Shown in pieces: positions 8,068-17,331 of a stretch of DNA of 64,000 nucleotides. The position numbers were made by a program, and so were the translations under genes. The DNA lies in NCBI GenBank assembly GCA_947503035.1, contig CANNCD010000003.1:186001-250000 (forward strand), written 5' to 3'. Positions within the stretch are counted from its first letter, which is position 1; the number at the start of each line of letters is the position of its first letter. A model generated the notes under the pieces. The model ran no database searches. It was not told the DNA's origin and saw nothing but the letters and a program-made list of their open reading frames with translations. The stretch is from an uncultured Halocynthiibacter sp. (GTDB lineage Bacteria; Pseudomonadota; Alphaproteobacteria; Rhodobacterales; Rhodobacteraceae).

Positions 8068-8531
8068 CCTGGCGCAACATGAACAGCATCATGTCCATCG
8101 TATTGATCATGGGCGCGATCGGCTATGCGTTGAACCTGAATCATAGCGCATCTCAGGCGATTTTCTTTGCCTCATCCGGCGTGGGTCCGACCTATTTTCC
8201 CAACGTCCTTGCGGGGTTGGTGGTGATCCTAAGCATCGTGACCTTGGTGAAAAACCTGCGCGACACAAGCGATGGCAACACCGCCAAGATCACTACGCCG
8301 AACGCGGGCTATATCCTTGCGACCTTCGCCCTTGTGGTGGCGTTTTTGCTCAGCTGGCAGTTCCTCGGGTTCTTCTATGTGAACGTGTTCATCCTGCTGA
8401 CGGCCCTCATGACGCTTTATCGGATTGAATTTGGCTTCAAGAATAGCCTGACCGTCGCGCTGATCACCGCCGTCGCGACGACCGGCTTTCTCTATGTATT
8501 GTTCGGGCAAATCCTTGCCCTGTCGTTTTAA
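8064..8531 (+). CDS. tctB: Tripartite tricarboxylate transporter, small permease TctB
   Basis: 155 residues with four hydrophobic segments (about 8-25, 40-62, 80-105 and 125-150), the length and layout of the small TTT membrane subunit. The segment SSGVGPTYFPNVLAGLVVIL matches the P-x-x-(F/Y)-P motif after the first membrane span of TctB proteins. It lies between iclR and tctA in one direction. Function is support of TctA in secondary, ion-driven uptake of an organic anion delivered by TctC. Confidence 0.88.
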   Translation: MTWRNMNSIMSIVLIMGAIGYALNLNHSASQAIFFASSGVGPTYFPNVLAGLVVILSIVTLVKNLRDTSDGNTAKITTPNAGYILATFALVVAFLLSWQFLGFFYVNVFILLTALMTLYRIEFGFKNSLTVALITAVATTGFLYVLFGQILALSF

Positions 8532-8542
8532 GGGGAACGGAT

Positions 8543-10030
8543 ATGGATATTTTCATCAATGATCTCGGCAATCTGTTCACCCTGACCAACATCCTGTGCA
8601 TCCTTTTGGGCACGGTTGTGGGGATGGTTTTTGGCGCCCTGCCCGGTCTAGGCACCGTGATTGCGGTTGCTTTGCTCCTTCCTGTGACCTTCACGCTTCC
8701 ACCGCTTGCGGGCATTTTGATGTTGCTTGCGACCTATCAGGCGGGTGAATACGGCGGGTCCATTTCGGCGATTTTGCTGGGGGTCCCTGGTACACCACAG
8801 GCCGCCGCAACCGTGATCGATGGCCACCCAATGGCCGTCAATGACTCCCCCGGTAAGGCGCTGAGCTATTCGCTTTTGTCTTCATCCATCGGTGGGATTT
8901 TCGGCGGTTTTGTTCTGATCTTTATCTCTGTGCCCTTGGCCAAATTCGCGCTGAATTTCGGCAGCCCCGAATATTTCTTGCTGGGTGTGATTGGTCTGAT
9001 GGCTGTGGGATTGCTCAGCGGAACAGACAAGATCAAAAGCTCGATCTCGGTTCTGCTGGGTCTGATCGCCGGCACCGTTGGTGTCGATACGCTAACCGGT
9101 GTGAACCGCGCGACCTTTAACCAGCCCGAACTCATGGACGGCATCAACCTTGTGGCCTTCCTTGTGGGGATGTTCGCGATCTCTGAGCTGTTCATGATGA
9201 TCAGCAAAGGGTTGAACACCTCCTATTCTGGCGACGGGCAGAACCTGAAAACGGGCCTGACCGCAAAAGAGGTCAAAGGCATCGTCAAGCCAACCTTGAT
9301 CGGTTCTTTGATTGGGGCGGGCACCGGTATTCTTCCGGGGATCGGCGGCGGCGCATCCTGTTGGTTCGCCTATGCCGTGGTCAGCAAAACCTCCAAAAAT
9401 CCCGAGGCCTTTGGCAAAGGCAGCCCAGAAGGCATCGCCGCGCCAGAGTCGTCCAACAACGCCTCGGCGGGCGGTGCATTGGTGCCCTTCTTGGCGCTTG
9501 GCATCCCTGGTTCGGCCGCGATTGCGATCATCATGGGCGCCTTCATCATGCACGGCATTCAACCAGGCCCGAATGTGTTCACCGCGGAACGCGATCTGGT
9601 TTACGGCATCTTCTATGGCTTCATCCTGACCACCGTCGCGATGTATCTTGTGGGCCGCCTTCTGACCCCTGCGTTTTCACGGGTCCTTGTGGTGCCGAAT
9701 TCCTTCTTGGTGTCGATTGTTTTCGTGCTGTGCTTGATCGGCATCTACGCCTCCAAAAGCGCGTTTTTCGACCTCTGGTTGGCCCTTGGGATTGGCGTTG
9801 TGTTCTATGTGCTCAAACGGCTCAACTATTCGGTTTCATCTGTGATCATCGCCTATGTTCTGGCGCCGATCATCGAGGAAAACTTCCGCCGCTCGCTCAC
9901 GCTGGCGAACGGGAACTATGATGTGTTCTTTTCCAGCATCTATTCGATTGTGCTTGTGCTCATGATCGTTGCCGCACTTGGAGGCAGCATCTTTGCCGAC
10001 ATCAAAAAGAGGAGAACAACGACGGGATAA
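8543..10030 (+). CDS. tctA: Tripartite tricarboxylate transporter, large permease TctA
   Basis: Inner-membrane transport subunit of 495 residues with about 11-12 hydrophobic segments. It carries the TctA landmarks GMVFGALPGLGTVIAVALLL, YGGSISAILLGVPGTPQA with the following DGHPMA, and GAGTGILPGIGGG in the repeat half. Start ATG has AGGGGA six bases upstream. It sits between tctB and the binding-protein gene. TTT systems are known for citrate, tartrate, terephthalate and other carboxylates; the neighbouring sulfatases suggest a sulfated carboxylate or similar anion here, which is inference. Confidence 0.94.
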   Translation: MDIFINDLGNLFTLTNILCILLGTVVGMVFGALPGLGTVIAVALLLPVTFTLPPLAGILMLLATYQAGEYGGSISAILLGVPGTPQAAATVIDGHPMAVNDSPGKALSYSLLSSSIGGIFGGFVLIFISVPLAKFALNFGSPEYFLLGVIGLMAVGLLSGTDKIKSSISVLLGLIAGTVGVDTLTGVNRATFNQPELMDGINLVAFLVGMFAISELFMMISKGLNTSYSGDGQNLKTGLTAKEVKGIVKPTLIGSLIGAGTGILPGIGGGASCWFAYAVVSKTSKNPEAFGKGSPEGIAAPESSNNASAGGALVPFLALGIPGSAAIAIIMGAFIMHGIQPGPNVFTAERDLVYGIFYGFILTTVAMYLVGRLLTPAFSRVLVVPNSFLVSIVFVLCLIGIYASKSAFFDLWLALGIGVVFYVLKRLNYSVSSVIIAYVLAPIIEENFRRSLTLANGNYDVFFSSIYSIVLVLMIVAALGGSIFADIKKRRTTTG

Positions 10031-10141
10031 TGGCCACCGTTCACGGCGCGCCCACCCCGACAGAATTTGGATGTTCTGATGCAAGAGGAGACGCATACAG
10101 GTCGATACCCATCGGCCAGAAACAGACACATCCGAAAAAAC

Positions 10142-10161
10142 AGCATGTCGACACACATGCT
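10142..10161. repeat. Dyad between tctA and tctC
   Basis: AGCATGT and ACATGCT are perfect 7-base arms around a 6-base centre, 43 bases upstream of tctC within a 173-base non-coding gap. It could be a stabilising or processing hairpin that lets the binding protein be made at a different level from the permeases, or a protein-binding site. Confidence 0.4.
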
Positions 10162-10203
10162 TATGACTTTGCTTCGATGATTAATCTTAAGGGAGACTAA
10201 CCA

Positions 10204-11187
10204 ATGTTTACGTTTTTGAAAAAGACCGCGACGACCTCGCTGGCTGTTGCTGCGATGGTTATGGCCACTGCGCCGACCATGGTTGCGGCCGAGGGCTATC
10301 CGGAAAAACCAATCACATGGATCGTGCCGGATGGCGCGGGTGGTGGCTTGGATACCATTGTGCGTACGATCTATCCGTTCGTGGAAAAGAACCTGCCGAA
10401 TGACGCGACATTTGTGTTGAAGAACCTTCCGGGTGCGACACAAACCATCGCCGTATCTGCGGTGTATAACGCGGAGCCTGATGGCTATACCATTGGTCAA
10501 GCGTCCGTTGCGCCGCTGACAATCATGCCACACCTCGGCAAGACGTCGTACTCGGGCTACGAAGACTTTGAGCTTATCTCGAACGTGTTTGACGCGGCGC
10601 ATTATATCGTGGTTCCAGAGGGGTCTCCATTCGCGAATTTGGAAGAACTCTTGGCCCACGCCAAAGCAAACCCAGGTGAAGTGCGCGTTGGTGTGGATGG
10701 CGTGTTCAACGTTCAGCACCTTCCCTTGCTTAACCTCGAACTCTCTGCCGAAGTTGATCTGAACGAGATCACATACAAAAGCAGCGCCGAGACCAAAAAG
10801 GCCCTGTTGGGTGGTGAAATCGAAGCGGGTATCATGCCGTCTCACATCATCATTTCCGAATACGAAGCGGGCACTTTGAACCCAATCGTTGATGTGATGG
10901 AAGTTAAGCCAGACTACTTTGCCGACATCCCATCGCTGAAGGATCTGGGTTACACCCCAAGCCAGCTTTTCGTTGGCGTGATCGCACCAAAGGGCACACC
11001 ATCTGACATCCAAGCGACCCTTGCTGGCGCGATCGAAGCGGCCCTGCAAGAGCCAGAGCTGATCGAAGCCCTCGCCAAGCGCAAGATCATGATCAACTAC
11101 AACGATTCCGAAACATACCTTGGTCGTATGCAGGAATTGGACGTCGTGAACAAAGGCATCCTCGTTGATCTTGGCGTGCTGAAGTAA
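10204..11187 (+). CDS. tctC: TTT transporter periplasmic substrate-binding protein (TctC/Bug family)
   Basis: 327 residues with a Sec signal peptide (KK at positions 6-7, hydrophobic core to about residue 27, cleavage likely after VAA or AEG) followed by the Bug-family fold. It shows the family opening YPEKPITWIVPDGAGGGLD and the phosphate-loop-like region around NLPGATQTIAVSAVYNAEPDGY that binds the ligand carboxylate. The ribosome site AAGGGAG is strong and codon choice is markedly simpler than in its neighbours (frequent GGT, GTT, CCA), typical of a highly expressed binding protein. The hairpins before and after it would allow expression above that of the membrane subunits. Confidence 0.93.
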   Translation: MFTFLKKTATTSLAVAAMVMATAPTMVAAEGYPEKPITWIVPDGAGGGLDTIVRTIYPFVEKNLPNDATFVLKNLPGATQTIAVSAVYNAEPDGYTIGQASVAPLTIMPHLGKTSYSGYEDFELISNVFDAAHYIVVPEGSPFANLEELLAHAKANPGEVRVGVDGVFNVQHLPLLNLELSAEVDLNEITYKSSAETKKALLGGEIEAGIMPSHIIISEYEAGTLNPIVDVMEVKPDYFADIPSLKDLGYTPSQLFVGVIAPKGTPSDIQATLAGAIEAALQEPELIEALAKRKIMINYNDSETYLGRMQELDVVNKGILVDLGVLK

Positions 11188-11209
11188 GCGCCCGACCACA
11201 CAGATTTCA

Positions 11210-11234
11210 CGGGCCATGACCACCACATGGCCCG
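11210..11234. terminator. Strong hairpin between tctC and the first sulfatase gene
   Basis: CGGGCCATG and CATGGCCCG form a perfect 9-base G+C-rich stem with a 7-base loop, starting 22 bases after the tctC stop. There is no T-run after it, so it is more likely an mRNA 3' end protector or partial terminator than a full stop for the operon. Confidence 0.55.
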
Positions 11235-11273
11235 CGAATACCCCCATGAATTTACGTCAAGGTAATGCACGAC

Positions 11274-12692
11274 ATGAGCGACCCAAAGAAACCAAATATC
11301 CTGTGGATTTGCACCGACCAACAGCGTTTTGACACGCTGCGCAGTCTGGGCAATACGCATATCCACACGCCCAACTTGGACCGGTTGCTTGAACAGGGTG
11401 TTTCCTTTGAACGGACCTATTGTCAAAGCCCCGTTTGCACCCCAAGCCGCGCGAGCTTCCTGACGGGGCGCTATCCGCGCACGACCGGCATCACCCGCAA
11501 CGGCAATGACAAATGCCCCGACGACGAGGTCCTCGTGCCGCAAATCCTGTCTGATCATGGTTACACCTGTGGGCTGATCGGGAAACTGCACCTGTCCGCC
11601 GCCGATGGTCGCACCGAGGTTCTGCCGAAACAGCACGGCTATGACATGGTGAAATGGTGCCACGGGCCGCGCGATGGCTGGGGCGACGACAATGCCTATC
11701 AGAAATGGCTGCGCTCCCAAGGGGTGTCTTGGGACACCGATTACCACGGCAAGGACGGCGGTATCGATCCAGAATTCCACCAAACCACATGGTGCGCCAA
11801 TGAGGCGATCCGTTTCGCCGGTGACAATGCGGACAAGCCGTGGATGCTTAGCATTAACATCTTCGACCCGCATCACCCGTTTGACCCGCCCGCCGCGTAT
11901 AAGGCAAAATATCCCGCCGAGGATATGCCCCTTCCGAAATGGCGCGAGGGGGAGCTGGACAACAAACCTCTTATCCAACGGGATGACCACGAGAACGGCG
12001 GTCAAAGCGGCCTTGGCCCTGCCTGTAAATCCATGAGCGACCGCGACATCCAAGAATACATCTCGGACTACTACGCGATGGTGGATTTGATCGACGTGCA
12101 GATGGGCCGTTTGATCGACCATTTGGACGCCACCGGCCAACGCGACAACACCGTGATCATCTTCCATAGCGATCACGGCGAGATGTTGGGGGACCATGGG
12201 CTGATCCTTAAGGGTGGGCATTTTTACGAAGAACTCGTGCATGTGCCGTTGATCGTTTCCTGCCCTGCCAAGATGCAATCGAACCTTCGTAGCCACGGCT
12301 TGGTCGAATTGGTCGATCTTGCCCCGACGATCTTGGACCTTGCCGGTATCGATGTGCCGTTGGCCATGCAGGGCAAAAGCCTTGCAGCGATCCTTAATGG
12401 CACGGCCACGCCGGACCACCACAAAGACGCGGTGTATTGTGAATATTACAACGCCCTGCCCGCCGCCCACCACGGTGTCTTTGCCACGATGTATTTCGAC
12501 GGGCGATATAAATTAACCGTGTTCCACGGACAGGAGATCGGCGAATTATATGACCACCAAACCGACCCCGACGAATTCGACAACAAATGGGATGACCCGA
12601 CCTATCAGGCCATAAAAGCCGACTTGGTCTTGGCCAATTTCGCCCAAAGCGTCGCCACCGTCGAACCCGTCCATATCGTCGGAAATTTTTAG
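11274..12692 (+). CDS. S1-family sulfatase, cytoplasmic type
   Basis: A 472-residue arylsulfatase/choline-sulfatase-like hydrolase of sulfate esters. The formylglycine motif C-T-P-S-R is intact (Cys at about residue 55, followed by ASFLTGRYP), as are the metal-binding start NILWICTDQQRFD and the late FHSDHGEMLGDHG with the Asp-His pair, then a Lys-Gly-Gly segment. There is no signal peptide, so it should act in the cytoplasm. ATG 11274 is preferred over 11265 because AAGG lies only two bases from the latter and 11 from the former. It needs a formylglycine-generating enzyme or anSME, which is not in this window. It differs clearly from the second sulfatase, so the pair probably acts on different positions or substrates. 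Confidence 0.9.
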   Translation: MSDPKKPNILWICTDQQRFDTLRSLGNTHIHTPNLDRLLEQGVSFERTYCQSPVCTPSRASFLTGRYPRTTGITRNGNDKCPDDEVLVPQILSDHGYTCGLIGKLHLSAADGRTEVLPKQHGYDMVKWCHGPRDGWGDDNAYQKWLRSQGVSWDTDYHGKDGGIDPEFHQTTWCANEAIRFAGDNADKPWMLSINIFDPHHPFDPPAAYKAKYPAEDMPLPKWREGELDNKPLIQRDDHENGGQSGLGPACKSMSDRDIQEYISDYYAMVDLIDVQMGRLIDHLDATGQRDNTVIIFHSDHGEMLGDHGLILKGGHFYEELVHVPLIVSCPAKMQSNLRSHGLVELVDLAPTILDLAGIDVPLAMQGKSLAAILNGTATPDHHKDAVYCEYYNALPAAHHGVFATMYFDGRYKLTVFHGQEIGELYDHQTDPDEFDNKWDDPTYQAIKADLVLANFAQSVATVEPVHIVGNF

Positions 12693-12745
12693 GCCCACAA
12701 AATGATCTACACCTCTTTTACGGCGCCACAGGAGAATATAGAAAC

Positions 12746-14191
12746 ATGAGCTCTCGCCCCAATATCCTTTTCGTCCTTACGGATCAGCAACGCTATGACA
12801 CCATCGCCGCGCTTGGTTTTTCCCATGTGGACACGCCGAACCTTGACCGTCTGGTTGCCGAAGGCACGAGCTTTGATCGCACCTATGTGACCTCGCCATC
12901 CTGTAGCCCTTCGCGCGCGTCGTTGTTCACCGGCACCTATCCGCACACCAACGGCGTATTCCGCAATGATGAGCCTTGGAATTACAGCTGGGTGAGCGAT
13001 CTGAACCGCGCGGGATATCGCTGTGTGAATGTCGGGAAAATGCATACGTGGCCGGTCGAAGGGGCCTTTGGCTATCACGAACGTCATGTGACCGAAAACA
13101 AGGACCGCGCCCACGTCAACCTGCCGTTCTATTTGGACAACTGGGACAAGGCGATCTGGAGCCGCGGGTTCGAAAAACCCAGCCGTCAGACCTATAAACG
13201 TCGTGAGGATTATGACGCGCAACTCGGCGCATTTACGTGGGAACTCCCCGAGGATCTGCACCCCGATGTGTTTGTGCCGCAAACCGCCTGTATGTGGTTG
13301 GATAGGTACACGGGCGACGAACCCTTCTTCCTTCAGGTTGGGATTCCGGGGCCGCACCCACCCTATGATCCGGTCGCGCGGCATTTGGAAAAATACGATG
13401 ATCGCGAGATGCCCGAGCCGATCCGCGACTATGATCTCGATAGCCAGCCGGAACCGTTCAAGGCGCTGCGCCGCAATCACCTTGAGGACGACCACGACGC
13501 GGTTGTGCATCTTAAGGACCCGACCGACGAACAGATGCAACGCCAACGTCGTCACTATTACGCCAACGTATCGATGATCGACGAACAGGTCGGTTTGATG
13601 ATTGACGCCTTGGAACGACGCGGGGTTTTGGACAACACGATTATCATCTTCTCGTCCGACCACGGCGATAGCCTGAACGATCACGGTCATTCCCAAAAGT
13701 GGAACATGTATGAGCAATCCGTGCATGTCCCCGCGATCTTCTGGGGGCCTGGTATTCCCGCTGGCAAACGTGTCACCGATCTTGTGTCGTTGATGGACTT
13801 GGGCCCAACCATTTTGGAAAGCTGCGAGGTCACGCCGCCCGAATGGATGGAGGCGCAATCCCTGCGGCCCTATTTTGGCGACACCCCTCCGCCGACGCGA
13901 AACTGTGTCTTTGCCGAACACGCACGTGACGCAATCCTGACCGAGACGGAATTTGTCTCGATGGTCATGGTCGACAACTGGAAACTGGTGCATTTCGTCG
14001 ACACCGAACAGGGACAATTGTTCGATCTGACCACCGATCCAGGGGAGCGACGAAACCGTTGGGACGACCCTGACTGTGCCGCCAAAAAGACCGAACTGAT
14101 TGGGCGGTTGCTCAATTGGCGCATCCGAAGTGACCTTAAAACCCAAGGGTTTCAAAACACGATCTCACGGGCCGCCCCGCACCAAGTTTAG
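12746..14191 (+). CDS. S1-family sulfatase, cytoplasmic type (second)
   Basis: 481 residues with the motif C-S-P-S-R (Cys about residue 53), the opening NILFVLTDQQRYD, and FSSDHGDSLNDHGHSQKWNMYEQSVHVP near residues 305-335. The last segment gives metal-binding Asp-His and an active-site Lys. No signal peptide is seen. It begins 53 bases after the first sulfatase, with AGGAG upstream of the ATG, and is probably co-transcribed with it. The two proteins share the same N-terminal plan but diverge through the substrate-binding middle, suggesting separate specificities. A SulP transporter follows downstream. Confidence 0.9.
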   Translation: MSSRPNILFVLTDQQRYDTIAALGFSHVDTPNLDRLVAEGTSFDRTYVTSPSCSPSRASLFTGTYPHTNGVFRNDEPWNYSWVSDLNRAGYRCVNVGKMHTWPVEGAFGYHERHVTENKDRAHVNLPFYLDNWDKAIWSRGFEKPSRQTYKRREDYDAQLGAFTWELPEDLHPDVFVPQTACMWLDRYTGDEPFFLQVGIPGPHPPYDPVARHLEKYDDREMPEPIRDYDLDSQPEPFKALRRNHLEDDHDAVVHLKDPTDEQMQRQRRHYYANVSMIDEQVGLMIDALERRGVLDNTIIIFSSDHGDSLNDHGHSQKWNMYEQSVHVPAIFWGPGIPAGKRVTDLVSLMDLGPTILESCEVTPPEWMEAQSLRPYFGDTPPPTRNCVFAEHARDAILTETEFVSMVMVDNWKLVHFVDTEQGQLFDLTTDPGERRNRWDDPDCAAKKTELIGRLLNWRIRSDLKTQGFQNTISRAAPHQV

Positions 14192-14344
14192 GCGCGCGTC
14201 CACCCTATTCCCAGCTCCTCCCAGAGGTCTTCCTCCTCGTGGCTTTCATGCCGCGGGGGGAATGGCCCCTTTCTTCGATATCGTTTCACGCGGTCGCGCC
14301 AGAACAAGAGCCCCCTCGGACCAACATTTTCAGGGACCCACGTC

Positions 14345-16150
14345 ATGCCACACAAACGTCAACTGCGCGAAAACTTCGGCCTACCCCGACCGTGGTTTTC
14401 ACATGTGAACCGTGGCACGATCCCTGCGGATGTGATGGCGGGCCTGACCAATGCAGCGATTGTTTTGCCACAGGGCGTCGCCTTTGCGGTGATCGCAGGG
14501 CTGCCGCCGGAATATGGTCTTTATACCGCCATGATCACCCCCGTGATCGCGGCGATCTGGGGCACGTCAATGATTATGGTGTCGGGGCCAACGACGGCGA
14601 TTTCTGCGGTGATGTTCGCGGCGCTTTCGGAATTGGCGCCCGCTGGAACGTCGATCTACATCCAGTTCGCGCTGACCCTCACCATTATGGCGGGGTTATT
14701 TCAACTGCTTGCGGGGGTGTTCCGATTGGGCGGGATGATTTCGTTCATTTCGCATTCCGTTATGGTCGGTTTTACCGCCGCGGCCGCGATCCTTATTGGT
14801 GCGTCACAACTGGGCGGGGCCTTGGGTATCCCTACCGAAAGCGGCGGCGGTGTGATTGAACGGGTCATACGGGTCGCGGAAAACTGGGGCGCCTTTCAGC
14901 CGCTCGCGCTTTTGCTGGCCGCATCATCATTGGTCACCATCATCGCAATCCAAAAGCTCAGCGCCAAGCTCCCTGCCTATCTCATCGCGCTATTGGTTGG
15001 GGTCGCAATTGGGGAAATCACCGACGCCCGAAACGCTGGCATCGCGATGTTTGACAAAATCCCATCCGTAGTGCCCCAACTGGGGGTGCCGTCGGTGTCC
15101 TTAGCGGACATCCCCGCCCTTTTACCGGGTGCAATATCCGTCGGCTTTGTCGGGCTCCTTGAGGCGGTCAGCATCGGACGGGCATTCGCCATGCGCCGCC
15201 AAGAACGCTATGATGCCAATCAAGAAATCATCGGCCAGAGCCTGTCGAATATCGTTGCCGGATTTTTTCAGGCCTATGCAGGTTCGGGGTCATTTACACG
15301 TTCGGCGATGAATGCAGAATCCGGCGCCAAGACACCGCTTTCGGCCATTTTCGCCGCGGGGTGGTTGTTGGCCCTTCTTTGGGTGGTGGCCCCGTTTGTG
15401 GATCACATCCCGAAACCCGCCATGGCCGGTATCATCACTTTCGTGGCGTGGCGATTGATCAGCTTTGCCGAAATCAAACACATCACCAGAAGCAGCCGCA
15501 GCGAAACGACGATCCTGTTTTTGACGTTCATTGCCGGCATCACCACCGAGCTGGAAAACGCGATTTTGGTCGGGGTCATCGCATCGTTGGTGGCGTTTTT
15601 ATACCGAAGTTCCCACCCCCATATCGCCGCCCTGTCCCCGATCGAGCGCAACGGTAAACGCCAATTGCGCGGCGCAAAGTTTCATGACCTCGAACAGTGC
15701 CCCCAGCTCAACATTCTTCGACTTGATGGTCCGTTGTTTTTCGGCTCGGTCGATCACGTCGAAAGCGAATTGCGCCGCTTCGATGCCTTGGGCACGGGGC
15801 AAAACTTCAAAATTCTCGTGCTAAAGGGGCTTGGGAAAATTGATCTGTCGGGGGCGGGCCTCTTGATGGATGAATTGGCCAAGGCGCGCAGAACGGGTGG
15901 CGATTATCATCTGGTCCTACCGTTTAAGGACACGGTCGATGCGCTTGAGGGGATGGGAATTTTCAACAGTTTTGACAGGCGTAACATCCACCCAGACAAG
16001 AACCACGCGATCAAAGCAGTGGTTGATCAGGCCTCTGACGACGTGTGCCGAACCTGCACGATCCGTCTGTTCGCCGAATGCGAAGGTAAACCGGCCCCAC
16101 CGGGCGTCGCAGCCAGCAAACCCGCGCCCCATCGTTCAGGGTCTTGGTAA
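14345..16150 (+). CDS. SulP (SLC26) family sulfate/anion transporter with STAS domain
   Basis: 601 residues. A transmembrane domain of about 10-14 segments spans residues 20-420, with the SulP signature region IPADVMAGLTNAAIVLPQGVAFAVIAGLPPEYGLYTAMI. A cytoplasmic STAS domain follows from about 440 to 560, including the loop ILVLKGLGKIDLSGAGLLMDEL. The terminal 40 residues carry three Cys (VCRTCTIRLFAEC). Family members move sulfate, bicarbonate or dicarboxylates. Directly after two sulfatases in the same direction, export of liberated sulfate is the simplest role, though uptake of sulfate or of the sulfated substrate cannot be excluded. The 153-base gap before it has no obvious terminator. 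Confidence 0.9.
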   Translation: MPHKRQLRENFGLPRPWFSHVNRGTIPADVMAGLTNAAIVLPQGVAFAVIAGLPPEYGLYTAMITPVIAAIWGTSMIMVSGPTTAISAVMFAALSELAPAGTSIYIQFALTLTIMAGLFQLLAGVFRLGGMISFISHSVMVGFTAAAAILIGASQLGGALGIPTESGGGVIERVIRVAENWGAFQPLALLLAASSLVTIIAIQKLSAKLPAYLIALLVGVAIGEITDARNAGIAMFDKIPSVVPQLGVPSVSLADIPALLPGAISVGFVGLLEAVSIGRAFAMRRQERYDANQEIIGQSLSNIVAGFFQAYAGSGSFTRSAMNAESGAKTPLSAIFAAGWLLALLWVVAPFVDHIPKPAMAGIITFVAWRLISFAEIKHITRSSRSETTILFLTFIAGITTELENAILVGVIASLVAFLYRSSHPHIAALSPIERNGKRQLRGAKFHDLEQCPQLNILRLDGPLFFGSVDHVESELRRFDALGTGQNFKILVLKGLGKIDLSGAGLLMDELAKARRTGGDYHLVLPFKDTVDALEGMGIFNSFDRRNIHPDKNHAIKAVVDQASDDVCRTCTIRLFAECEGKPAPPGVAASKPAPHRSGSW

Positions 16151-16181
16151 GACCGTTCCGTCGTCGCGGCGGACATGGGGC

Positions 16182-17075
16182 TTATGATTGCTGGCTTGCG
16201 CCGACCTTTTCATCACACAGCCCGCACAGGCATTTTTGAGGTGATGGAAACACGTGTTGCAGCCAATCAATTGCCGATCTCACCCCAAGGTGATCTTTTT
16301 GTTTCTCGTGGAAAACCAACCATAACTCGCGGACAATTTGGGGGGCGCCTGCGCCGCCTTTGTCCTGCGAAAGGCCTTTGAAATTCGGGGCGATACACTT
16401 GGGTAGAACACAAGGAAATCCGGTCGCAAGGGATGCTTTTGCAATGGCTGGGAATGAATCGTACCGAAACGATGGCCCAGTGCCAAAGCGGTCTCGTGCA
16501 AATTTCATTTCTGGTAACGCATCAAGATCAGAAGGCAGGCCGATCCAACGGTTGTCCGTCGTCTCTTTTGGGGAAAAAATCGCAAGCGGGACATTCGCCA
16601 ATTTAAGCCGATGCAAGCCAACCTTGTCGGGGCGTCCCAGCCGCAACGCCACATCGGCCTGTCCCATCTCGATCAGAACATTACGGTTGGTGGAACCAAT
16701 ATTAAGGGCACCGGCGGGGTTTGAATCCGCCCATGTTTTGGTGTGCTGCGAGAGAAAGAAACTCTCAATGAATGACACCGTCGAAATGGACAGCGCCCCT
16801 GTGAATTCACTTTGATTTTCGAAACTCTTGGCAAAAAAGGTGAGCTGAGCCTGAAAACCTTCGGTCAATGACGATAGCTTTTGTCCGGCTTCTGTGGGTT
16901 CCCAGCGCCCATCGCTTTGCTCAAAAAGTTGGGCGCCTAACTCGGCCTCGAGTTTTTCTATGTGTCGTGACACAGTCGTATTTGTCAGTCCCAGCTCGTC
17001 TCCGGCCTTGCGGTACGAACCTTTCCGAGCAACGGCACAAACGGTTCTTAGATAGTCCCAATGTTCAATTGGCAT
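16182..17075 (-). CDS. LysR-family transcriptional regulator
   Basis: 297 residues with an N-terminal helix-turn-helix (HWDYLRTVCAVARKGSYRKAGDELGLTNTTVSRHIEKLEAELGAQLFEQ) and a periplasmic-binding-protein-like effector domain, of the short-motif subgroup with few charged residues at the domain hinge. In minus-strand order AAGGAG lies five bases before the ATG. It is convergent to the SulP gene (31 bases apart) and divergent from the GGDEF-EAL gene, so it may control either itself or the latter. The C-terminus is Cys-rich (CLCGLCDEK), which could be metal- or redox-sensitive. Target and effector are unknown. Confidence 0.9.
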   Translation of the reverse strand: MPIEHWDYLRTVCAVARKGSYRKAGDELGLTNTTVSRHIEKLEAELGAQLFEQSDGRWEPTEAGQKLSSLTEGFQAQLTFFAKSFENQSEFTGALSISTVSFIESFFLSQHTKTWADSNPAGALNIGSTNRNVLIEMGQADVALRLGRPDKVGLHRLKLANVPLAIFSPKETTDNRWIGLPSDLDALPEMKFARDRFGTGPSFRYDSFPAIAKASLATGFPCVLPKCIAPNFKGLSQDKGGAGAPQIVRELWLVFHEKQKDHLGVRSAIDWLQHVFPSPQKCLCGLCDEKVGASQQS

Positions 17076-17161
17076 CCAGTCTCCTTGGGTTTTTCAGAAC
17101 AGCTGGCGCATACTCGGGCAGACGAATGTCTAAACTGGCTCCAGAAAGATGCTCAACTATG

Positions 17162-17186
17162 TCTCAATTTAATAAACTCATTGAGA
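17162..17186. promoter_or_regulatory. LysR-type T-N11-A dyad
   Basis: TCTCAAT and ATTGAGA are perfect 7-base arms separated by 11 bases, so the innermost bases give the T-N11-A spacing typical of LysR operators. It lies 87-111 bases upstream of the lysR start at 17075, in the usual place for an autoregulatory recognition site. Confidence 0.5.
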
Positions 17187-17331
17187 GATCTAATCCTGTG
17201 GAAAACGCTTTCTTAATTGCTCCACACTAGAGCTAGACCCCTAGTGAATCAATGTGTTGAGACGAATTTCTCGCTGTCTCCGGCCACCCGCCCACATTGG
17301 TCCGTCGTAAGAATGCAACGGGGGGGGACAT

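Noticed and set aside
9940-12473. Long minus-strand open frames of 435 and 458 residues
   Set aside because: They lie opposite tctC and the first sulfatase gene, are low in protein character and mirror the codon pattern of those genes.
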